In this document: piece by piece, positions 35,733-44,001 of the stretch
Layout of the letters: every line of letters starts with the position of its first letter
Numbering within the stretch: the first letter of the stretch is position 1
Source: Acinetobacter genomosp. 15BJ
GTDB taxonomy: Bacteria > Pseudomonadota > Gammaproteobacteria > Pseudomonadales > Moraxellaceae
NCBI RefSeq assembly: GCF_000400715.1
Contig: NZ_KE007351.1
Location: 381,530 to 445,529, forward strand
Length of the DNA stretch: 64,000 nt
Direction: 5' to 3'
Made by a program: the position numbers and the translations under genes
Notes under the pieces: model-generated
The model's database searches: none
What the model was told of the DNA's origin: nothing
What the model saw: only the letters and a program-made list of their open reading frames with translations

Positions 35733-36876
35733 AAAACTCCCTTATTTTTATCTTACGCTGTAACCGCGCCCATGATTGTTTTACTGCTTCAGAAGATTTG
35801 GGATTAATCGTTTGAATCTGTTTTTGGGGCGAGCGTTTAGTCTTTTGTGGTAACTGTAAAAATACGGGCATAAAAGCCGCTGGTACTTGGAATTCCTTGT
35901 GCCATTTAAAGCTATTCTGGCTAACTCCACATTCTGCACAGCCATCTAGCCATTGTTCTGGAGAGATTTCCAGTAGGTGGTAGACTCGTTTAAACAACTC
36001 AACTCGGTCATCAATGGACAGTAGGTCTAGCGCCAATCCCGTTGCACCAGTTTCAAGTATCTCATCGTCCAGTTTGAAACCAAAATAAGTCAACAGCAGC
36101 CCAAACATATGGTTAGGGCGTTTAATAGCACGGCGGATGAGTCTCACATAAAATAATACCAGATTAAACCACTCTCCAGCCGATACTTGCTGCTCAAGTA
36201 TCCAGCCCTGCCTGACATTCCATACCTGCTCAGCCCATTGCTGAAAGTTATAAGCAAGTAAATGAACAATTTCAGATACTGCTGCAACTGCCAGCTTTTG
36301 CTCACAATAATGACAACGATTTAAGTAACGAGCTTGGGCTTGAAGCATTTGCGGCTGATAGGGCTGATCGCAGTAAATACACTGGCTTTGTAGTTTTAAG
36401 TAGTGTTCCGTACAGTACATCACCCAACTGTAACGCCAAGATAATTTTAAATAAGCATTTTTGCCTACCTCCAAACATTCAGGGCAATGCGGATAGCCAA
36501 TTTGTGAGGTGCGGTTGCGCTTAGATAAGGGCTGTGTCCACGCTATTGGCGCAGCTTGTGTTTTGATTTCAGCTCCCAAATTATCGGCAAAAATTATTAA
36601 AGTGGCAGGCACATCAACTTCTGTGTCTATCCGCGCCATAATCTCTATATCATGCTGAATATCACTGTTTACCTGACTAAATCCTCTATCGACATCCTGT
36701 GTCCAGAGACGATAATCAGGCCAATAATACTGCGTAAACGTGAGCGGATCGCAGCCCTGATTTAAGCTGGCGCGCACCAGCCATGAGGTCATGCTTTCAC
36801 CCTCATGATATGGTGTTGGTACAGTCAGTGGATTTATCCGATGACCTTGCGAATACCCTGTGTTGGTCTTAGCCAC
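35707..36876 (-). CDS. tniQ: TniQ/TnsD-family target-selection protein
   Basis: The 389-residue protein opens with the TniQ hallmark VPTPYHEGESMTSWLVRAS. Zinc-finger Cys/His groups follow (GYPHCPECLEVG, MYCTEHYLKLQSQCIYC, NRCHYCEQKL), then a helical C-terminal part. TniQ proteins recognise the attachment site and recruit TnsC; in this family the site is inside comM, matching the insertion seen. It starts with GTG and overlaps tnsC by 43 bases. It is shorter than Tn7 TnsD (about 500 residues). Confidence 0.9.
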   Translation of the reverse strand: MAKTNTGYSQGHRINPLTVPTPYHEGESMTSWLVRASLNQGCDPLTFTQYYWPDYRLWTQDVDRGFSQVNSDIQHDIEIMARIDTEVDVPATLIIFADNLGAEIKTQAAPIAWTQPLSKRNRTSQIGYPHCPECLEVGKNAYLKLSWRYSWVMYCTEHYLKLQSQCIYCDQPYQPQMLQAQARYLNRCHYCEQKLAVAAVSEIVHLLAYNFQQWAEQVWNVRQGWILEQQVSAGEWFNLVLFYVRLIRRAIKRPNHMFGLLLTYFGFKLDDEILETGATGLALDLLSIDDRVELFKRVYHLLEISPEQWLDGCAECGVSQNSFKWHKEFQVPAAFMPVFLQLPQKTKRSPQKQIQTINPKSSEAVKQSWARLQRKIKIREFYEQNLIRK

Positions 36877-37730
36877 GACTTATCCTTGATAGCCTGCTCA
36901 CTGATATGTTCAGTACCTGATTTAATCGCATCAATCGCGCACTCACTTAATAGACGTTTGACGTTGCCAATCCGCCCTTCGCTGATATTATGAATCAAAT
37001 TAATCTTAGTTGTATCGGTTAAATTAGAGGGTTCTTTAAGTGGTAAAAACCGCTCAAAGCTGCCAACCATTCGCTTAAACTCACCATCATTATTCCATGT
37101 CGATAATTCAGCCACATCAAAACGACTGGCGTGCTGCGGATCAGTGTGCAATATCCTCACTGCATCTTTAGTTCCCGCAATAACCAATGGAATTTCAAGT
37201 TCATTACATAGGAATTTGAGACAATTCATGATTTGACGTTGCTGTCTGGCTGTACCAGTCAAAAAGGAATGAATTTCATCAATGATTAGTAGTTTGACCT
37301 GACATTCCTTAAACGCATGAATCATCTGGTAGCGCAGCATCGCAGTTGAGCCGCTACCCTTATACGGTAAAGCTAAATTTTCCAAAATACTGATATATAG
37401 CTCTTTTTCATTTGGTGATGGTGGGGCTTGTATCGAGATCACTGGCACAACCCAGCGAATATCATCTTCGATATAACTTTGCCCAAACTTTTTGACGAAC
37501 TGCTTGATTACCGTAGTCTTGCCATTATTGGATTCACCCACCACGAGCAAATTGGGCATACGATGCTGCTTAGTGCGATTTAATAAACCCTGCATGAGAT
37601 TAAGAAGTTGATTGGCTTTGGAATAACCAATCCAGCGTGGCTGGTCAATAAACGCAATCCGCTCACGATCAGGCAGTATGACGTTAGGCCGAAATTTTTC
37701 ATGAATGTGGAGGTACGCTGCATCCTGCAT
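36834..37730 (-). CDS. tnsC: TnsC/TniB AAA+ transposition regulator
   Basis: The 298-residue AAA+ ATPase has Walker A VVGESNNGKTTVIKQF (about residues 62-77), Walker B LLIIDEIHSFL (about 138-148) and a sensor region LVIAGTKDAVRIL. TnsC forms filaments on target DNA and passes the TniQ signal to the TnsA/TnsB transposase. Its ATG overlaps the tnsB stop (TAATG). Confidence 0.92.
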   Translation of the reverse strand: MQDAAYLHIHEKFRPNVILPDRERIAFIDQPRWIGYSKANQLLNLMQGLLNRTKQHRMPNLLVVGESNNGKTTVIKQFVKKFGQSYIEDDIRWVVPVISIQAPPSPNEKELYISILENLALPYKGSGSTAMLRYQMIHAFKECQVKLLIIDEIHSFLTGTARQQRQIMNCLKFLCNELEIPLVIAGTKDAVRILHTDPQHASRFDVAELSTWNNDGEFKRMVGSFERFLPLKEPSNLTDTTKINLIHNISEGRIGNVKRLLSECAIDAIKSGTEHISEQAIKDKSWLRPTQGIRKVIG

Positions 37731-39724
37731 TATTCAATATCCTCAAAATAGGTTGGCGCATCATTATCCAAAGCATGCTGCTGAGTCTGGCTGACTGGTT
37801 GAATTGTCATGTCACCCGACACTGCACAATCTTGCTCAGATATAAGTGCTGCTTGCTCGACAGGCTGATAAACATCTTGTGATTTAATATGCGTTTTACG
37901 GCGTTGCTCTTGTCGCCTTAGCGTCTTGGTATTTTTTTGTGATTCATCGACCAGTTTCTGCATATCTTCCCATGCTTGATAGATTAAACCCTCGCTCACA
38001 GTGCCATGCTTTGCTTTTACCATGCGATAAAGCTGGTTGTATTCCCATAAACTCATGACAGGTAAAGCTTGATTGGCATACGGGATTTTAAAATATTGGC
38101 GTAGAAAAGGATCAAAAAACCAGATAATGCTGATATCACGCGGGTCTTGCTTAAATAAAAATTTCTTTTTCTGCTTATCTTCACTGATATTAATCAGACT
38201 GTTCAAGCAAGGGTCATAATAGTGAATCCCATTGATCGTGACCCCTGTATGCTGAATAGTACGCTCAAAGCTAGGCATGAAATCTAAAGTTAGAGTTTGT
38301 GCATCAGCAGGGATTACTGGTAAACCGCTCCCAGCTTCAACTCCATCACCAAATATACCGATACGCCACTGGTCATTAGGTGTACGTCCAATGCCAGAGT
38401 GAATAGATTGGTGATAAATTCGGGTCACGTAGTTTAAAAACCAGCGCTCAAATTCATCTAATGTAAGTGCCGCATTTTTTTCAGCATCATAGCCATCGCG
38501 CTGCTTAATATTTGAAAAAGTCGTGCCAGGCAATTCATGCACCTTGTGCATGATATTGCCGATTAGCCGCTCAATGTGACCACCATATTCAGGACGGGCC
38601 AATGGTCGAAATTCAATGCCAATACCATGCAGCGCACAAGACTTCCTAAGACTCTCTGCTCTAAAATCAGAACCATTATCCACATGAATTTTTTGTGGTA
38701 TACCAAAGACATCCCAACTGACATCAGTCAAACCATGCTTGATTAAAAGTTCTTGTTTAGGCAGGATACTGCGCGATAGACACATAGCCACGGATGTCAC
38801 AGACGGCGCATCTAGTGAAATATAATAGCCCGTAATCATGCGGCTATAGATATCAATAGCAACTGTGATAAATGGTCGGCCTATCGGCTTACGATGCTTA
38901 TCATCTACTAAAATAATATCAGCGGGAGTATGGTCAATCTGAATGACTGCCATCGGATAGTCTACCTGCGGAAACTGCCCGACTTTCGGTGTAAATTTAT
39001 TTTTGGCGCGCTCTCGATACCCTCTTTTTTTCAAATGATCTTTCTCAGGTATCCTTTCAATTTGATAGCGAATGGCATTTTTGCTTGGTTTATCCCAACC
39101 CATCTGATGACAGCGTTTAAAAACTTCACGGATTGTTGCTTCAACCGTTGGGCGCTGAATGCTTAAATAATATTCCTGAATAACCGTATCAATTAACTCT
39201 CGGATATGGTCATGTAAACGTCTATTGCCTGAAACCCATCCGCGCTTTTTATCTAATAGGGACGCAATAGAATAAGTGCTGGTGTAGGCATTCATCCAAC
39301 GCATTAATGTTCGGGTTGACACACCACATTCACTCGCCCATTTTTCAATTTCACCTGACCACGAATTAATACGGATGTCCGAATCACCCATGAGGGGTTT
39401 AATCGCCATATAACGCTTTTGTGCTTTTTCCCAATCCATATCGCTAATTTCATCGGCATGAACTTGAACACTAGCACCTTGCTTACTACGCACATTATTA
39501 AAATCATGCACGCTCAAGATTTCATTGCGCAGTGTCTTTAGATTCTTAAATGTTGCTTGATTGGAATCTATCAAATGCAACAATTGATACTCATGATCTG
39601 TATTCTTGTGGCGATAAATACCGCCAGTCGTCAGGTGAACGGCTTCGCGCCAAATGCCAAAGCCTGTTTTAGTCGGTTCATCTTGAATATCACTATCAGC
39701 CTGATCATTATTTGGTAGGTTCAT
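37730..39724 (-). CDS. tnsB: TnsB/TniA DDE transposase
   Basis: The 664-residue transposase has N-terminal winged-helix DNA-binding regions (about 100-250). The RNase-H-fold core has catalytic Asp in VIQIDHTPADII, second Asp in KIHVDNGSDFRAES, and Glu in GGHIERLIGNIMHK. A Mu-type C-terminal beta-barrel follows (GVTINGIHYYDPCLNSLI). It binds the 19-bp end repeats and joins 3' ends to the target. The start at 39724 (MNLPNNDQ) is set by a GGAGGT seven bases before it and overlaps tnsA by 17 bases. An upstream start at 39775 is less likely. Confidence 0.93.
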   Translation of the reverse strand: MNLPNNDQADSDIQDEPTKTGFGIWREAVHLTTGGIYRHKNTDHEYQLLHLIDSNQATFKNLKTLRNEILSVHDFNNVRSKQGASVQVHADEISDMDWEKAQKRYMAIKPLMGDSDIRINSWSGEIEKWASECGVSTRTLMRWMNAYTSTYSIASLLDKKRGWVSGNRRLHDHIRELIDTVIQEYYLSIQRPTVEATIREVFKRCHQMGWDKPSKNAIRYQIERIPEKDHLKKRGYRERAKNKFTPKVGQFPQVDYPMAVIQIDHTPADIILVDDKHRKPIGRPFITVAIDIYSRMITGYYISLDAPSVTSVAMCLSRSILPKQELLIKHGLTDVSWDVFGIPQKIHVDNGSDFRAESLRKSCALHGIGIEFRPLARPEYGGHIERLIGNIMHKVHELPGTTFSNIKQRDGYDAEKNAALTLDEFERWFLNYVTRIYHQSIHSGIGRTPNDQWRIGIFGDGVEAGSGLPVIPADAQTLTLDFMPSFERTIQHTGVTINGIHYYDPCLNSLINISEDKQKKKFLFKQDPRDISIIWFFDPFLRQYFKIPYANQALPVMSLWEYNQLYRMVKAKHGTVSEGLIYQAWEDMQKLVDESQKNTKTLRRQEQRRKTHIKSQDVYQPVEQAALISEQDCAVSGDMTIQPVSQTQQHALDNDAPTYFEDIE

Positions 39725-40376
39725 GCCATACCTCCGTTGCTTCATTTTTAATATCCGACCACACATCAAAGCCAATCTTTTGCCTTGCCATTAAATGCCA
39801 AATGATCTGATGCCCTCGTGGTCGATAGATGTATCCCTTAAAGAACCGTTCCAACAAATACTCAACTGTGGTATTCCCCATAAGTTCGATCTGTTGCAAG
39901 ATAGCCGCCACTTCGCGCTCGTCTACTGCGAGATTTTTATATCGTGCTAAAAATTGGATATTCTCCAATGCTAAATGGCGAATGCGTCCCTCGTCATAGA
40001 TAGCAAAGCGAAAATCACGTTCTTTGCACCATTGCATTGCTGCTTTCCATTTGATTGACCAATCACGCCAGTGTTTTTTCCATTCTTCTTGAGGCTTAAC
40101 TTCAACCAGCATAGAGCGATCATCATAGCCGCTGATACCGCGATGCATTTTGACCTGTACAAAGAAATCTGGAGTGTAATGATATGTCCTACCATTTTTT
40201 CTAAATGGAATCACAATAGGTTGGGCTACGATATCAATCACATCCTTTCTAAACGACTGATAGACTAAAAAATCGCGCTCCAGCGTAGACTCATACGGAA
40301 CAGCTTCACCACGAAAACTAATTTGCCCTGAAACACTTCTCCATGTGGGGTTTATTTTTCTTTCTTGTTTTAGCAT
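39708..40376 (-). CDS. tnsA: TnsA endonuclease subunit
   Basis: The 222-residue restriction-like endonuclease has the TnsA catalytic trio: Glu in YESTLERDFL, Asp in YTPDFFVQVK and Lys in MLVEVKPQEEW. A C-terminal winged-helix part (about 150-222) would contact TnsC/TnsB. It cuts the 5' ends of the element, allowing cut-and-paste movement. The ATG at 40374-40376 (MLKQERKINPTW) is preferred, with AGGTG before it. A TTG at 40406 would add ten residues. End repeats R4 and R3 lie directly upstream. Confidence 0.9.
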   Translation of the reverse strand: MLKQERKINPTWRSVSGQISFRGEAVPYESTLERDFLVYQSFRKDVIDIVAQPIVIPFRKNGRTYHYTPDFFVQVKMHRGISGYDDRSMLVEVKPQEEWKKHWRDWSIKWKAAMQWCKERDFRFAIYDEGRIRHLALENIQFLARYKNLAVDEREVAAILQQIELMGNTTVEYLLERFFKGYIYRPRGHQIIWHLMARQKIGFDVWSDIKNEATEVWHEPTK

Positions 40377-40380
40377 ATGT

Positions 40381-40399
40381 TGACACCTATTTCGGGTAA
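40381..40399 (-). repeat. Right-end transposase-binding-type repeat R4
   Basis: TGACACCTATTTCGGGTAA, the most diverged copy. It covers the ribosome-binding region of tnsA. Confidence 0.65.
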
Positions 40400-40411
40400 A
40401 TTCCAATTCAA

Positions 40412-40430
40412 TGACATCTATTTAGGTAAA
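40412..40430 (-). repeat. Right-end transposase-binding-type repeat R3
   Basis: TGACATCTATTTAGGTAAA. Its inverse matches left copy L2 except at the first base. Confidence 0.8.
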
Positions 40431-40433
40431 TTA

Positions 40434-40452
40434 TGACATTAATTTAGGGTAA
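40434..40452 (-). repeat. Right-end transposase-binding-type repeat R2
   Basis: TGACATTAATTTAGGGTAA, overlapping the putative -10 region of the tns promoter. Confidence 0.75.
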
Positions 40453-40470
40453 AATAGCTCTAATAGTCAA
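40441..40470 (-). promoter_or_regulatory. Putative tns operon promoter
   Basis: On the minus strand TTGACT (40470-40465) is followed after 18 bases by TAAATT (40446-40441), about 65 bases before the tnsA ATG. The -35 is good and the -10 weak. The promoter overlaps repeat R2. Confidence 0.4.
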
Positions 40471-40487
40471 TAGAATTGAAAGTATTT

Positions 40488-40506
40488 TGACATTTATTTA
40501 GGTAAA
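40488..40506 (-). repeat. Right-end transposase-binding-type repeat R1
   Basis: TGACATTTATTTAGGTAAA, followed by the terminal TGACA at 40507-40511. The whole end is the inverse of the left end over 17 bases. Confidence 0.8.
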
Positions 40507-40511
40507 TGACA

Positions 40512-40516
40512 GTGGT
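40512..40516. repeat. Target-site duplication, right copy (GTGGT)
   Basis: Direct copy of 20407-20411. comM resumes in frame at 40517 with TCTCAACCC (SQP). Confidence 0.93.
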
Positions 40517-41164
40517 TCTCAACCCAAACCCGGCGAAATCACCTTAGCGCATTTGGGTGTTTTATTTTTGGATGAATTGCCCGAATTTGATCGTAAGGTA
40601 CTTGAGGTACTGCGCCAACCACTGGAGTCCAAAGAAATTGTGATTTCACGCGCGGCACGACAAATGACTTTTCCTGCAAGTTTTCAGTTTATAGCCGCAA
40701 TGAACCCTTGCCCTTGTGGTTATGCCTTTAATCAGGATAGTCGTTGCCAATGTTCGCCTGACAGCATTCAACGTTATCAAAATCGGATTTCAGGGCCTTT
40801 GTTAGACCGCATTGATTTGCACATTGATGTGCCACCCTTACAGGCACAAGAATTACAGGATCGTACCCCAACCGAAAACTCTGACACGGTACGACAACGC
40901 GTTATCCATGCTTATGACAAACAGATCCAAAGACAACATTGTTTAAATCAGGCGCTCTCTCCAAAATTATTGGAACAGCATGCCTTATTAGATGACAGCT
41001 CGACAAAAATTATTGAAATAGCACAACAGCGGCTCAACCTTTCTGCTCGTGCCTATCATCGGGTGTTAAGAGTGGCTCGAACGATTGCAGATCTAGCCGA
41101 AAGTGAATTCATCAGTAGCAGCCATATTACTGAAGCCTTGTCCTATCGCGGTCAGCAAAGCTAA
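40517..41164 (+). pseudogene. comM: comM 3' fragment
   Basis: The last 215 codons of comM hold Walker B (VLFLDELPEFDRKVLE), the AAA+ sensor region (FIAAMNPCPCG) with the Cys cluster CQCSPDSIQRY, and the Mg-chelatase C-terminal domain. An internal ATG at 40553 could start a short product, but it would lack Walker A and the YifB domain. A terminator follows at once. Loss of ComM in Acinetobacter lowers natural transformation efficiency; that is family knowledge. Confidence 0.95.
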
Positions 41165-41190
41165 AAAAGCGACCTCACGGTCGCTTTTTT
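41163..41190. terminator. Bidirectional terminator
   Basis: AGCGACC and GGTCGCT stem flanked by A- and T-runs between convergent comM and the first TorF-like gene. Confidence 0.9.
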
Positions 41191-41205
41191 ATAGATCAGA
41201 CTCAA

Positions 41206-41994
41206 TTAGAAGGCATAACCTAAAGCTAATACCACTTTATTCTTTTGTTTAGTTTCATCACGGGTATAGCCGCCAAAAATATAATCCAGACTCCACGTTG
41301 CGCCTGTATTACCCAAAGGATGTGATAAACCCAACGTTGCATGACGGAAAGCAAAATCTGTTTTGGTTACATCGCCAGCTTTGGCCTGATAAGCCAGATA
41401 CTCGTCGTCATCGCCATAATAATAGGCTGCAACTTGTGCTTTCCCCGTAAAGCCCCCTGCAAGTTTTGGCGCATAGGTCGCCAAGAAATAGGTATCGCCC
41501 TTGTTTCCAAAAGTCACATTATTCAATAAAGTCTGTGCGGTAATGCTGAAATCTTTATAACTTAGCCCCAAGATGGTTTCATAACCTGTCGATTCCCAAC
41601 CTGGATAATAGTAATAAACCGTTCCCCCAATTTGATAACCAATATCCTCGGTAATTTTGCCTTTATAGCCCGCGTAAAAATCGTTTTCGAAGGATTTTTT
41701 CTCTTCCTTCACATCGGTTGGTGAAGTATTAAAATCAGCATAGGCAGCGGTTAAAGTCGAAAACCAATAACCCAAATAAAATCCACTGTCATGTGTATAA
41801 TCCAGCCCCCCTTGCACTGCTGGTGTATCACTTTCCGGTGAGTTGGTCATCCCACGTAAATTGTAGCTTGATACAACATTCACATTACCTGTAATCGTTC
41901 CTGGGAATGGCAGTTTTGTTTCTTCAGCCAAACTCAAAGTTGATGTTGCAGTCATCATTCCCAATACAGCAGCCTTGCATGCAAATTTCATCAT
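41206..41994 (-). CDS. TorF-family putative porin, copy 1
   Basis: The 262-residue protein has a signal peptide (about 1-23, MMKFACKAAVLGMM to LAEE) and a beta-rich body with alternating aromatic residues ending in Phe (LALGYAF), as in outer-membrane barrels. The N-terminal GNVNVVSSYNLRGMTNSPES matches the Gcw_chp/TorF pattern (TIGR02001-type). It is a diverged paralogue of the gene at 43231-44001. GGGGAG precedes the double ATG. Substrate unknown. Confidence 0.78.
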   Translation of the reverse strand: MMKFACKAAVLGMMTATSTLSLAEETKLPFPGTITGNVNVVSSYNLRGMTNSPESDTPAVQGGLDYTHDSGFYLGYWFSTLTAAYADFNTSPTDVKEEKKSFENDFYAGYKGKITEDIGYQIGGTVYYYYPGWESTGYETILGLSYKDFSITAQTLLNNVTFGNKGDTYFLATYAPKLAGGFTGKAQVAAYYYGDDDEYLAYQAKAGDVTKTDFAFRHATLGLSHPLGNTGATWSLDYIFGGYTRDETKQKNKVVLALGYAF

Positions 41995-42387
41995 ATTGGT
42001 CTCCCCCTATATTTTAGATACTCAATTGATTTTTAAGCTTTAAATTGCATCACAAGCTAATTAGCAATTGCTGTGCCAAATCACAAAAACAAAAAAAAGA
42101 CAAATAAAATCAAACACTAATAAAAATCAACTCAATATTTTCTAAGTTCTAAGACAAAGTATTTCTAATCATGCAACTGAAATGAGCGACTGCTACCCTT
42201 CATAGCGCATAAAAAGCACCTTTTTAGCCAAGCTAATAATTTTTATTCATTCAAAACTTTAGTTCCTGAACAGCATAAAAAAACAGCAAATTCAAAAGAA
42301 ACGCTGTTTAATAATCATCATCCAACAAGATTCGCATGCTGTTCCTTAAAAAGTGCGGACAACATAAAAATTTTCAGACTGGCTGAT
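41995..42387. other. Upstream region of TorF copy 1 and of the TauE/SafE gene
   Basis: About 390 AT-rich bases contain the divergent promoters. The part next to TorF copy 1 (42040-42075, with TTAGCAATTGCTGTGCCA) recurs upstream of TorF copy 2 (44045-44085). Further out, TGTTCCTTAAAAAGTGC (42339-42355) resembles TGTTCCATAAAAGTGC at 44308-44323. No gene is seen. Confidence 0.55.
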
Positions 42388-43155
42388 ATGATGATTAATG
42401 AAACCGTCTTGCTGACTTTAGGGTTCTTTGCTTTCTGTGGTGGTCTGATTGATGCTGCAGTTGGCGGTGGCGGTTTAGTACAAATACCTGCCTTACTACA
42501 TGCTTTGCCACAACACAGTATCGCGACCGTTTTGGGTACAAATAAGTTAGCTGTTTGGGCTGGAACAGCATCTTCTATTTTTAAATTTGTTCATAAAATC
42601 AAGTTTGTGTGGAAGCTTCTGATTCCCACAATGCTTGCAGCATTTATATTTGCATTTATTGGTGCAATGACCACTGCCTACATTCCAAAGCAATTGATGA
42701 CATATGTCATTTTTTGTTTACTCATCATCATGGCTGTCTATACGTTTTTGAAGAAGGATTTAGGTGCACGAAGTACTTATCTCAAATGTGGGCATAAAGA
42801 AATCTTCCTTGGAGTCCTTTTTGGCGGCTTGATTGGCTTTTATGATGGTGTTTTTGGGCCGGGTAGCGGAAGTTTTCTACTCTTTCTGTTTGTAAAAGTT
42901 TTCGGTTTTGATTTCCTCAATGCTTCAGCATCGGCAAAGGTTATTAACCTTGGGACATTTAGCGCAGCACTTTTGTTTTTTATACCTACAGGGCATGTAT
43001 TGTGGGAAATTGGATTAACGATCGCCGTCTGTAATATTATGGGTTCTTTAGTGGGTGTTTTTCTGGCATTACGATATGGCAGTCAGTTTATTAGATTATT
43101 TTTTCTGATCCTTTTGGTCTTTCTGATTATCAGAATGGGGTTCTCTATATTTTAA
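42388..43155 (+). CDS. TauE/SafE (TSUP) family membrane transporter
   Basis: The 255-residue protein has about eight hydrophobic helices in two repeats. GGLIDAAVGGGGLVQIPALL and the second-repeat GFYDGVFGPGSGSFLLFLF are the family's Gly-rich signatures. Members export or import sulfite, sulfoacetate or other organic anions. It is placed between two TorF-like porin genes, all three possibly serving one substrate; the substrate is unknown. Confidence 0.85.
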   Translation: MMINETVLLTLGFFAFCGGLIDAAVGGGGLVQIPALLHALPQHSIATVLGTNKLAVWAGTASSIFKFVHKIKFVWKLLIPTMLAAFIFAFIGAMTTAYIPKQLMTYVIFCLLIIMAVYTFLKKDLGARSTYLKCGHKEIFLGVLFGGLIGFYDGVFGPGSGSFLLFLFVKVFGFDFLNASASAKVINLGTFSAALLFFIPTGHVLWEIGLTIAVCNIMGSLVGVFLALRYGSQFIRLFFLILLVFLIIRMGFSIF

Positions 43156-43186
43156 GCAGGCTTAATATCTCGGTGCCTGAATCAAT

Positions 43187-43214
43187 AAAAAGCCAGCAAC
43201 AGTGCTAGCTTTTT
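43187..43214. terminator. Bidirectional terminator
   Basis: AAAAAGCCAGCA and TGCTAGCTTTTT pair with one mismatch around ACAG, between convergent genes. Confidence 0.8.
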
Positions 43215-43230
43215 ATTTACTCAAAGAAAC

Positions 43231-44001
43231 TTAGAATGCTTTAGTCAATGTAAACACAGCACCTGTCTCAACGCCACGCTTATAAGGTTGAGTCTGCGCA
43301 TCGATATTGGTACCTACCGCTGCGAGTTCAGCCGTTAAACCCGATACTGATTTAACGCTATAAGTCACACCTGCTTTCCAGTCGACATAATTATCTTTAG
43401 CATCTTTTTGACCAAAAGCTTCATCAAGATCTACTTTGGTATAGCCAATGCTTGCAACACCACCGAAACCGGTATCAGCGAAAGGAACATTATAAGTAGC
43501 GTTTACATACCAGCCATTCTCATCTGTACCTGCAAAATCATTGGTATAGTTCAAACTACCCAATAAGCTGTCGCCAGATGCCAAGACATTTTTAAAGCCT
43601 AATTTTGCATATAATTCTAACCAGTTCAGATCAGATGCACTTGGATAGCCGTAGTACCATAAACCCACATCTAAAGTCGGTTTACCCGCAAATGGAAGTT
43701 CAGTCGCATAGCCCACATATGGATCTAACTCCAAATGTGGATCTGGAGCACCAAAATTAACATTTGAACCCCACACACCGGCATATAAACCAGATGAATG
43801 TGTCAATGTAAAACCACCTTGCACCGCAGGATCACTTTCAGTTTGAGTAATACCACGATAACGATAATCTGTCGTTAAAGCAGCGGTTCCAGAAAAGCTA
43901 AGGCCGTATTGAGATAATGTATTTGTTTCTTCCGCCATAGCAAAAGTCGAAGTCACTGCACAAATACTCAACGCGATTGCTTTACATGCAAATTTCATCA
44001 T
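43231..44001 (-). CDS. TorF-family putative porin, copy 2
   Basis: The 256-residue protein has a signal peptide (MMKFACKAIALSICAVTSTF, cleavage near AMAEE) and a beta-barrel-like body ending VFTLTKAF. The family start GTAALTTDYRYRGITQTESD parallels GNVNVVSSYNLRGMTNSPES of copy 1. The ATG at 43999-44001 has GGGGGAG upstream, the same layout as copy 1; an ATG at 44016 is possible but worse placed. Probably an outer-membrane channel of unknown substrate. Confidence 0.78.
   Translation of the reverse strand: MMKFACKAIALSICAVTSTFAMAEETNTLSQYGLSFSGTAALTTDYRYRGITQTESDPAVQGGFTLTHSSGLYAGVWGSNVNFGAPDPHLELDPYVGYATELPFAGKPTLDVGLWYYGYPSASDLNWLELYAKLGFKNVLASGDSLLGSLNYTNDFAGTDENGWYVNATYNVPFADTGFGGVASIGYTKVDLDEAFGQKDAKDNYVDWKAGVTYSVKSVSGLTAELAAVGTNIDAQTQPYKRGVETGAVFTLTKAF

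Larger units (their letters stand above)
20412..40511. mobile_element. Complete 20.1-kb Tn7-like (AbaR/Tn6022-type) island in comM
   Basis: The element begins TGTCATTTACCTAAATA and ends with the exact inverse. It is flanked by 5-bp duplications and holds two left and four right copies of a 19-bp repeat that look like transposase-binding sites. Transposition genes tnsA, tnsB, tnsC and tniQ run inward from the right end, followed by a Cys-rich protein gene and a CoiA-like gene. A TnsE-like gene runs inward from the left end. Between them is a metal-resistance cargo plus a dead IS903-group copy and a MITE-like repeat. The intact ends, duplication and transposase genes suggest it could still be mobile. 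Family: heteromeric Tn7-like elements that target comM. Confidence 0.93.

Noticed and set aside
20412..40511. Antibiotic-resistance genes or integron as in AbaR islands
   Set aside because: No beta-lactamase, aminoglycoside-modifying, tetracycline, sulfonamide or integrase gene was found; cargo is metal-related.
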